Program-made: the position numbers and the translations under genes | From: an uncultured Coleofasciculus sp. | Lineage (GTDB): Bacteria; Cyanobacteriota; Cyanobacteriia; Cyanobacteriales; Coleofasciculaceae | Length of the DNA stretch: 10,790 nt | Direction: 5' to 3' | NCBI GenBank assembly: GCA_902805485.1 | Contig: CADCTM010000421.1 | Location: forward strand, 1-10,790 | The notes under the pieces: model-generated | Databases searched by the model: none | Told to the model about the DNA's origin: nothing | Seen by the model: only the letters and a program-made list of their open reading frames with translations | Shown here: in pieces, positions 1-5,975 of the stretch | Position numbering within the stretch: the stretch's first letter is position 1 | How the letters are laid out: the number at the start of each line of letters is the position of its first letter

Positions 1-1
1 C

Positions 2-1492
2 GGAAATATCGCCTACCTCACGGTACGAGCGCAACAATTACTAACTCAAGCTGAGGTATTAGTTTATGATGCCTTAGTCGATACTCAGTTGTTGAAATTT
101 GTATCAGCAAAATGCGTTTGTTTTGATGTCGGCAAGCGGGGAGGAAAACCCAGTACACCTCAAGTTGAAATTAACCAATTACTCATAGAACACTGCCAGC
201 AAGGTAAGCAGATCGTACGGCTAAAAAGCGGCGATCCTTTTATTTTTGGTCGTAGTAGCTCAGAAATTCAAGCCTTAAATGCAGCCGGTTGTCCCTTTGA
301 AGTTGTACCAGGGATTTCTTCAGCATTGGCAGCACCTTTACTCGCAGGAATTCCTTTAACTGATCCTGTAATGAGTCGGGGTTTTGCCGTTGTTAGCGCC
401 CATCAACCCGAAGCATTAGACTGGGAAGCACTAGCACGAATGGAAACCCTAGTGATTTTGATGGGTGGGCGTAATTTGAGTAAAATTGTCCAGCAATTGC
501 AGCGGTATCGAAAAGCGCCTCAAACACCGATCGCCATTATCCGTTGGGCAGGATGTCCTCAGCAACACATCTGGATTGGTACTTTAGCTGATATTGTTGA
601 ACAAACTGCTGGAATATCGCTCTCGCCAGCGGTGATGGTTATTGGTGAAGTGGTGGGACTACAGAAATATATGCGATCGCCAATCAATAAAGAAGCCATA
701 ACTAAACCGCTTGCCGGGAAAACCATCTTAGTCACCCGCTCTGCTGGGCAGTCTAGCCAATTTAGCGACCTTCTGCAACAAGTCGGCGCAAATGTTATTG
801 AGATGCCAGCTTTGGTAATTGGTCCTCCTTCCAGTTGGGAAGCACTGGATAATGCGATCGCTAATTTATCGGACTTTAATTGGTTAATTCTTACCTCCAG
901 CAACGGCATTGATTACTGGTTTGAACGATTACTTAGCCAAGGTAAAGATGCTCGCGCCTTAGCAAAAATTAAAATTGCTGTCGTCGGCAAAAAAACCGCC
1001 GCAATTCTCAAAGAACGCGGTTTACAACCGGATTTTATTCCCCCTAACTTTGTCGCCGATTCCCTCATTGAACACTTCCCAGAATCACTAGAAGGTAAAA
1101 AAGTTTTATTCCCCACCGTCGAAACGGAAGGAAGAGATGTTTTGATGAATGAATTAACGGCAAAAGGCGCCCAGGTGACTAAAGTGGCGGCATATGAATC
1201 CAGGTGTCCCTCAGCAATTGTGCCCGATGCCCTCGAAGCAATCCAAAAGCAAACTGTGGATATTATTACCTTTGCCAGTTCAAAAACTGTAAAGCACTTT
1301 TGCCAACTGTTAGAAACATCCTTACCCGCTACCCAATCTCAACTGCAAAACGTCTGTATCGCCTCAATTGGACCTCAAACGTCCATTACCTGCCGTCAGT
1401 TATTAGGACGAGTGGATGTTGAAGCAAAAGAATACACTTTAGAAGGATTAACTCAAGCAATTGTTCAGTGGGCAACAGACAAGACTAATTAA
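2..1492 (+). CDS. cobA-hemD: Fused uroporphyrinogen-III C-methyltransferase / uroporphyrinogen-III synthase, 5' partial
   Basis: The reading frame is open from base 2 and begins mid-domain (GNIAYLTVRAQQLL), so the first roughly 15-20 residues, with the usual VGAGPGD loop, lie before the window; 496 residues remain. The N-terminal ~215 residues are a CobA/SUMT domain: VGKRGG (in-window residues 43-48), RLKSGDPFIFGR, VVPGISSALAAPL, GIPLTDPV and ETLVILMG. This domain uses S-adenosylmethionine to methylate uroporphyrinogen III to precorrin-2, the branch to sirohaem and cobalamin. From about residue 237 (LAGKTILVTRS) a HemD domain runs to the end; it closes hydroxymethylbilane to uroporphyrinogen III, the common precursor of haem, chlorophyll and sirohaem. 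The fusion thus joins consecutive steps in one cytosolic protein. SGDPF replaces the commoner GGDPF; I see no sign of inactivation. No strong terminator follows the stop. An in-frame TTG at 89 is internal, not a real start. Confidence 0.93.
   Translation, partial: GNIAYLTVRAQQLLTQAEVLVYDALVDTQLLKFVSAKCVCFDVGKRGGKPSTPQVEINQLLIEHCQQGKQIVRLKSGDPFIFGRSSSEIQALNAAGCPFEVVPGISSALAAPLLAGIPLTDPVMSRGFAVVSAHQPEALDWEALARMETLVILMGGRNLSKIVQQLQRYRKAPQTPIAIIRWAGCPQQHIWIGTLADIVEQTAGISLSPAVMVIGEVVGLQKYMRSPINKEAITKPLAGKTILVTRSAGQSSQFSDLLQQVGANVIEMPALVIGPPSSWEALDNAIANLSDFNWLILTSSNGIDYWFERLLSQGKDARALAKIKIAVVGKKTAAILKERGLQPDFIPPNFVADSLIEHFPESLEGKKVLFPTVETEGRDVLMNELTAKGAQVTKVAAYESRCPSAIVPDALEAIQKQTVDIITFASSKTVKHFCQLLETSLPATQSQLQNVCIASIGPQTSITCRQLLGRVDVEAKEYTLEGLTQAIVQWATDKTN
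673..680. repeat. HIP1 octamer GCGATCGC, first of ten copies
   Basis: The palindrome GCGATCGC occurs at 673-680, 854-861, 2953-2960, 3664-3671, 5006-5013, 5672-5679, 6243-6250, 6753-6760, 10248-10255 and 10384-10391. All ten copies lie within coding sequence, on genes of both orientations. Chance expectation for one given 8-mer in this length is well under one copy. HIP1 is a known highly iterated palindrome of many cyanobacterial genomes, so it marks the host lineage and suggests these genes have long been resident. Confidence 0.9.
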
Positions 1493-1540
1493 AGATTAAA
1501 AATTAATTTAGGTGATTGTGCAATAAGCAACAGACAATCT
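1460..1540 (+). repeat. Imperfect 23-bp direct repeat across the cobA-hemD stop
   Basis: The segment starting at 1460 (inside the last codons of cobA-hemD) and the segment starting at 1515 (after the stop) match at about 19 of 23 positions. They share an exact 11-base core, GCAACAGACAA, at 1472-1482 and 1527-1537. The offset is 55 bases. It may be an eroded tandem duplication of the gene's 3' end or a coincidence in AT-rich DNA. Confidence 0.4.
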
Positions 1541-1946
1541 GAGTACTAACTAGAGACAATATTTAGGTAGATCTGTTGAAATTAACATAACATTTTCCAA
1601 AGTGAGCGGGAGTAGCCGTCAGAACAATTTTAATAACAGCAATTGTCGCTAGTTTCGCATCTACCTACAGACTTAAGCATATGATAAAAACCTGATTCTT
1701 CAGCCAATAAAGATCTTTTCGTGAGTAACCACGACTTGCTGACAACGCAAAAGAGAGATACAACCGTGTTAATGACAAGGTGTTAGCCTGGTTATTTTTG
1801 TACATTCTCTTAGTCTTAAAGAGCGTTGCCTTCGCCTAGCAGGTAGTAACCCTCCTCTCTTCTTAACAGTGACCCATTTTTAATAATAAAAGCCTCAATT
1901 GGGTTTTGAACTCAAGCTTATAACCACTCTCATACCATCAAGGGTC
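1493..1946. other. 454-base intergenic gap with no supported gene
   Basis: No open frame of credible length or family resemblance is seen on either strand, and I recognise no tRNA, riboswitch or transposon end. It must hold the leader of the downstream PAS/GAF/GGDEF/EAL gene. The only promoter-like pieces are weak: TTAACA at 1863-1868 and TAATAA at 1884-1889, 15 bases apart, which would start transcription about 50 bases before the ATG at 1947. The sequence just after the cobA-hemD stop is a very AT-rich imperfect dyad (about 1485-1513) without a GC stem, so it is unlikely to be an efficient intrinsic terminator. Confidence 0.5.
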
Positions 1947-4900
1947 ATGAAAGACGAACTCTCTAGCGTGAAGCACAAAACTCGCAACATTGTCTTAATC
2001 TATGCATTTTTTAGCAGTTTTTGGATTTTTTACTCTGACTGGTTACTGGTGCGATTAACCCATGACTCAAATTTGCTGACACGACAAATCCTAAAAGATT
2101 GGGTGTTGATACTCCTTACAAGTGGGCTACTTTATGCAATAGTCAACCGAAGCTTACGATCGCTTCAAGCTAGTTATAGCCTGTTACGGGGGATTATACA
2201 GGGAACCACAGAGGCGATTTTTGTCAAAAACCTTCAGGGGCGTTATTTGATGATCAACCCCGCCGGGGCACGCATCCTGGAAAGAACAGTGGAGGATGTA
2301 ATTGGCAAAAATGATAAAGAATTATTTCCTCCTAACATTGCTGATCAAATTCGCGACAAGGACAGCAACGTCATCTCATCTGGACAAACGCAGGTATACG
2401 AAGATGTTCTACCCGTAGGAGACACGATGCAAACGTTTCTCTCCACAAAAGATATTTACAAAAACCCTCAAGGAGAAGCGATTGGTTTAATTGGGATCAC
2501 ACGCGATATTACTGAACACAAACGCTTGCTAGAAGAACTCAAACAAGAGAAAGAAGACCTCGTAGCGATGAGCACAGTAACCGCCAATAGCATTTGTACA
2601 TTAAATCTAGAAGAACTGTTGAATGTCCTGCTAGAGCGCATTATCGCCTTGATGGGTGCTGATGCCGCCGTGATTTTTTTGAAAAAAGATGATTGCCTTG
2701 ATGTGAGCGCCAGCATTGGCATTGAGCAAGACGCCTACTCAGATTATGCCCTGGAGATTGGGCAATGCCACGCCAAGATAATCGCCGCCACAATGCAGCC
2801 ACTTTACATAGAAGACACCCAAAAAGACCCGCAGATCAGCAGTGCCTTGATTGAAAAATGCAAAATCCGCACAATGCTAGGCGTGCCGCTAATGCGTAAC
2901 AGTATCCTAGTAGGTGTTCTCCATGTCGATTGGTTGACGCTCCATCCCATAAGCGATCGCAAACGTCATCTCTTAGAAATTACTGCCGAACGCTGCACTA
3001 TGGCAATTCTCAACGCCCAATTGTACAAACACGCCCTACAGCTACAAGAGATCCTTCAGCTTCAAATTGACCATATGCCCCTCGGCTGTATTATTAACGA
3101 TCAACAGATGCTCGTGACAGATTGGAATCCTGCCGCCGAAAAAATATTTGGCTTTACCAAAGAAGATGCACTCGGAAAAAGCCCTTGCGAATTGATTACT
3201 CCTCCAACCCTTCGCACTAGCATTAATGACATTTTTCGGCAATTAATTGCCGGAGAGAAAACGGTGCATAGTATCAACGAGAACTTAACTAAAGACGGTC
3301 GCACCATCATCTGTGAATGGTACAATACACCGCTCAAAGCCGCTGATGGTACGGTGATTGGAATGCTTTCTATGGCAGAAGATATCACTGAGCGGAGACA
3401 CTCTGAGCAGGAACTACGACGAAAAGACGACCTCTATCGCACCCTTGCCCGGAACTTCCCCAATGGAGCAGTGTTTTTATATGATCGGGACTTGCGCTAT
3501 ACCCTTGCCGAAGGTGCTGGGATGGCAGCGATGGGGCTGCAAAGCGAGTCGTTTGAGGGAAAAACGATTTGGGAAGCTTTAATGCCAGACATCTGTGAAA
3601 TCCTCGAACCCGTTTATCGTCAGGCACTATCTGGAAACGCCACAACCTTTGAAACCCCATTAGGCGATCGCGTTTACCTCGTGCAAGTCCTTCCCGTCAG
3701 CAACAGTAGCGGCGAAATTTATGCGGGAATGGCAGTAATGCAAGACATCAGTGAGCGCAAACGCACCGAGGCACAACTTTGGCGCTATGCGTTTTATGAA
3801 CCCTTGACAGGTTTACCCAACCGTACATTGTTTTTAGAGCGTTTAGAACAGTTGATCCAACGGGCAAAACGGGATGAGGTAGGTTTATTTGCCGTTTTAT
3901 TGCTACAGATCGACCGCTTCGAGATTGTTAAGTACAGTTTAGGACATCTCGTTGCCGACCAACTGATGCTTGCGACAGCGCGGCGACTAGAGGATTGTTT
4001 ACAACCCACTGACTTGCTTGCCCGTTTGGGTTCAGATGAGTTAGCAATTTTGGTGAGAGACCTTAAAGATCTCAACGACGCTACGAGTTTGGCGGAACGC
4101 ATCCATCAGCAGTTAACAATACCTTTTGATTTAGATGGACGTGAAGTGTTTTCCACCACTAGCATCGGCATTGCCATCGGCGGAAAAAAAAGCACAACCA
4201 ATACACCCGATGAGTGCGGGCAGGACTTTTTACGTGCCGCTGATATGGCAATGCATCACGCCAAACAGCAAGGGTTAGCCCGTCAAGCTGTATTCAACCC
4301 GAAAATGCAAGAACAAGCGGTTGCACGTTTACAGATGGAGGCGGACTTACAACGGGCTATTGAACGCAAGCAGTTTCAGGTTTACTATCAACCCATTGTC
4401 TCTCTGGAAACCGGAAATATTACAGGTTTTGAAGCCTTGGCGCGTTGGCTTCACCCGACACGAGGCATGGTATCACCCGCCCAATTCATCCCCTTGGCAG
4501 AAGAAACTGGATTAATTAGTTTTATAGACCGTTGGGTATTACGGGAAGCTTGTCTTCAGCTCAGTGTTTGGCAGAAGGCGTTTGGGAATCAAGTTCCTTT
4601 AACGATGAGTGTGAATTTGTCGAGTTTGCAACTGGCACAACTGAGTTTAATTGAGCGACTTGACCAAATTTTACGCGAAACAGGTATTGATGGGCATTGC
4701 TTGAAGCTAGAAATCACTGAAAGCGCAATTATGGAAAATGCCACTACCGGAACTGTGATGCTAGAGCAACTAAAAGCATTGGGTGTTCAGATTTCAATTG
4801 ATGACTTTGGCACAGGTTACTCCTCTTTAGCACGTCTGCATCAGTTGCCCATTGATACCCTCAAGATTGACCGTTCTTTTGTCAGCCGCATGGGCAATGA

Positions 4901-5093
4901 TAGCGACAGTTTAGAAATTGTGCGGACAATCATTACCTTAGCTCATAGTTTAGCAATGGATGTGGTTGCCGAAGGAGTCGAAACCCCTCAAGAATGGGAA
5001 CAATTGCGATCGCTTGAGTGTGAATATGCACAGGGATATTTTTTCTCTAAACCTGTAGAGCGTCAGGTGGCGGAGGCATTACTGACTCAATAG
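1947..5093 (+). CDS. Membrane-anchored PAS-GAF-PAS-PAS-GGDEF-EAL protein, probable c-di-GMP phosphodiesterase
   Basis: The product is 1048 residues from the ATG at 1947. An in-frame TTG at 1899 would add 16 residues unlike the family, so the ATG just before the first membrane segment is preferred. Order: two membrane helices (about 15-35 and 52-67) with a short outer loop; PAS (~75-190, ending GITRDITEHKR); GAF (~210-360); PAS (~367-482, DITERR); PAS (~494-605, DISERKR); GGDEF (~611-780); EAL (~790-1048). The EAL half keeps the catalytic signature: EAL (829-831), VNLSS, LEITES, DDFGTGYSSL, LKIDRSF, AEGVET and QGYFFSKP, so it should hydrolyse c-di-GMP to pGpG. The GGDEF half is degraded: the signature is GSDEL (695-699), the metal-binding Asp of the DxD motif is Gln654, the guanine-contacting Asn is Lys662, and the inhibitory RxxD is QPTD. 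It is probably a non-cyclising regulatory domain. The PAS and GAF domains imply sensing of a small ligand or redox/light cue. GAF lacks an obvious bilin-type cysteine motif, so a phytochrome role is not supported. Confidence 0.92.
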   Translation: MKDELSSVKHKTRNIVLIYAFFSSFWIFYSDWLLVRLTHDSNLLTRQILKDWVLILLTSGLLYAIVNRSLRSLQASYSLLRGIIQGTTEAIFVKNLQGRYLMINPAGARILERTVEDVIGKNDKELFPPNIADQIRDKDSNVISSGQTQVYEDVLPVGDTMQTFLSTKDIYKNPQGEAIGLIGITRDITEHKRLLEELKQEKEDLVAMSTVTANSICTLNLEELLNVLLERIIALMGADAAVIFLKKDDCLDVSASIGIEQDAYSDYALEIGQCHAKIIAATMQPLYIEDTQKDPQISSALIEKCKIRTMLGVPLMRNSILVGVLHVDWLTLHPISDRKRHLLEITAERCTMAILNAQLYKHALQLQEILQLQIDHMPLGCIINDQQMLVTDWNPAAEKIFGFTKEDALGKSPCELITPPTLRTSINDIFRQLIAGEKTVHSINENLTKDGRTIICEWYNTPLKAADGTVIGMLSMAEDITERRHSEQELRRKDDLYRTLARNFPNGAVFLYDRDLRYTLAEGAGMAAMGLQSESFEGKTIWEALMPDICEILEPVYRQALSGNATTFETPLGDRVYLVQVLPVSNSSGEIYAGMAVMQDISERKRTEAQLWRYAFYEPLTGLPNRTLFLERLEQLIQRAKRDEVGLFAVLLLQIDRFEIVKYSLGHLVADQLMLATARRLEDCLQPTDLLARLGSDELAILVRDLKDLNDATSLAERIHQQLTIPFDLDGREVFSTTSIGIAIGGKKSTTNTPDECGQDFLRAADMAMHHAKQQGLARQAVFNPKMQEQAVARLQMEADLQRAIERKQFQVYYQPIVSLETGNITGFEALARWLHPTRGMVSPAQFIPLAEETGLISFIDRWVLREACLQLSVWQKAFGNQVPLTMSVNLSSLQLAQLSLIERLDQILRETGIDGHCLKLEITESAIMENATTGTVMLEQLKALGVQISIDDFGTGYSSLARLHQLPIDTLKIDRSFVSRMGNDSDSLEIVRTIITLAHSLAMDVVAEGVETPQEWEQLRSLECEYAQGYFFSKPVERQVAEALLTQ

Positions 5094-5108
5094 CGATCTT
5101 TGTCGGTT

Positions 5109-5140
5109 GTCTATAAAATAAATCAATAGACTTCTTTCCT
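5109..5140 (+). terminator. Possible weak terminator after the GGDEF/EAL gene
   Basis: GTCTAT (5109-5114) and ATAGAC (5126-5131) form a perfect 6-bp inverted repeat around an 11-base AT loop, followed by the T-rich stretch TTCTTTCCT. It lies 16 bases after the stop of the GGDEF/EAL gene, in the right place for a factor-independent terminator. The stem is AT-rich and the T-run is interrupted, so it would be weak. Confidence 0.35.
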
Positions 5141-5144
5141 AAAC

Positions 5145-5160
5145 CTGTGCTAACACACAG
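5145..5160 (+). other. Small hairpin in the coaE leader
   Basis: CTGTG (5145-5149) and CACAG (5156-5160) are perfectly complementary across a 6-base loop, about 70 bases before the coaE ATG. No T-run follows, so it does not look like a terminator. It could be a transcript-end or leader structure, or chance. Confidence 0.2.
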
Positions 5161-5232
5161 ATTAATCCGACTTTTCTCTATGTGAAGAAAGCGGTTAAAA
5201 ATTCCCTTCTTTGTATTTTGGTAAAAAGTTCA

Positions 5233-5826
5233 ATGTCCCAGATATCTAAGCGTATTATTGGCTTAACAGGTGGTATTGGTACTGGGAAAACCACTGTTTC
5301 AAAATACTTGGCATCCCACCACAAACTCCCCGTTTTAGATGCCGATATTTACGCGAGAGACGCCGTGCAACTGGGTTCTCCTGTACTTGGTAAAATCAGG
5401 GAACGCTACGGCAAAAACATTCTGCTCCCGGATGGTACACTCAACCGCAAACGCTTGGGGGAGACGGTTTTCAGCCACCACGACGAACGACAGTGGTTAG
5501 AGCAACAAATTCATCCTTATGTGCGATCCCGTTTCCAATCTGAACTCTACACTTTGGCAGATCCTACGGTAGTATTAGTCATACCGTTGTTATTTGAAGC
5601 TGGCATGAATGATTTAGTAACCCAAATTTGGGTCGTCAACTGTTCGCCAGAACAACAGAAGAGGCGAATAAGCGATCGCGATCAACTTACCCAAGAACAA
5701 GCACTAGCCCGCATTAAGTCTCAACTCCCTTTGGAGGAAAAAGTAGCAAAAGCCGATGTGATCCTGAATAATACTTTTACACCAGAGTTTCTACTCCGAC
5801 AGGTAGATTTAGCTTTACGAAGTTAG
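5233..5826 (+). CDS. coaE: Dephospho-CoA kinase
   Basis: CoaE phosphorylates the 3'-hydroxyl of dephospho-CoA with ATP, the last step of coenzyme A synthesis in the cytosol. The 197-residue product is of normal family length. Visible signatures are the opening RIIGLTGGIGTGKTT with the P-loop at residues 13-20, the substrate-side LDAD at 35-38, EQQIHPYVRSRF, the VIPLLFEAGM strand, WVVNCSPEQQ, and the lid-like RDQLTQEQALARI followed by ADVILNN. The frame is open upstream to a GTG at 5182, but the ATG at 5233 puts the P-loop at the usual distance from the N-terminus. No strong Shine-Dalgarno is seen before it. The gene sits 139 bases after the GGDEF/EAL gene and 149 bases before slt on the same strand; neither neighbour has a pathway link. 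Confidence 0.95.
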   Translation: MSQISKRIIGLTGGIGTGKTTVSKYLASHHKLPVLDADIYARDAVQLGSPVLGKIRERYGKNILLPDGTLNRKRLGETVFSHHDERQWLEQQIHPYVRSRFQSELYTLADPTVVLVIPLLFEAGMNDLVTQIWVVNCSPEQQKRRISDRDQLTQEQALARIKSQLPLEEKVAKADVILNNTFTPEFLLRQVDLALRS

Positions 5827-5863
5827 CAAGATTTTAATAAAGTATAAAACTACAAGCTAAATG

Positions 5864-5904
5864 ATCCCGACAGGGATAAGTTGAGGCGTTTGAGTTTGCC
5901 CTGT
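5864..5904 (+). other. Alternative hairpins in the coaE-slt spacer
   Basis: ATCCC (5864-5868) pairs perfectly with GGGAT (5873-5877) over the 4-base loop GACA. The overlapping ACAGGG (5870-5875) can instead pair with CCCTGT (5899-5904) further down. The two pairings exclude each other. No T-run follows either, so simple intrinsic termination is not indicated. The element may be the coaE transcript end or part of the slt leader. Confidence 0.3.
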
Positions 5905-5965
5905 ACATCGCTCTCTCTTTGAGCAGCATAACTAGTCATAAAATCTGAAATGGCGATCCGTTATT

Positions 5966-5969
5966 AGGA
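5966..5969 (+). promoter_or_regulatory. Ribosome binding site of slt
   Basis: AGGA lies 6 bases before the ATG at 5976, a normal Shine-Dalgarno spacing. It supports this start over later in-frame methionines. It is clearer than the ribosome sites of the other plus-strand genes here. Confidence 0.6.
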
Positions 5970-5975
5970 TGCTCT

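Noticed and set aside
1721..1786. A 21-codon open frame starting GTG in the gap before the GGDEF/EAL gene
   Set aside because: It has no ribosome site, no family resemblance and a length expected by chance.
1899..1946. TTG start that would lengthen the GGDEF/EAL protein by 16 residues
   Set aside because: The added residues are not typical of the N-terminal two-helix module, no ribosome site precedes the TTG, and the ATG at 1947 starts just before the charged lead-in to the first membrane helix.
2550..3030. GAF domain as a phytochrome-type bilin-binding domain
   Set aside because: No bilin-attachment cysteine motif or PHY domain is visible; it reads as a generic GAF.
5182..5232. GTG start extending coaE by 17 residues
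   Set aside because: It would push the P-loop away from the N-terminus, unlike CoaE proteins, and has no ribosome site.
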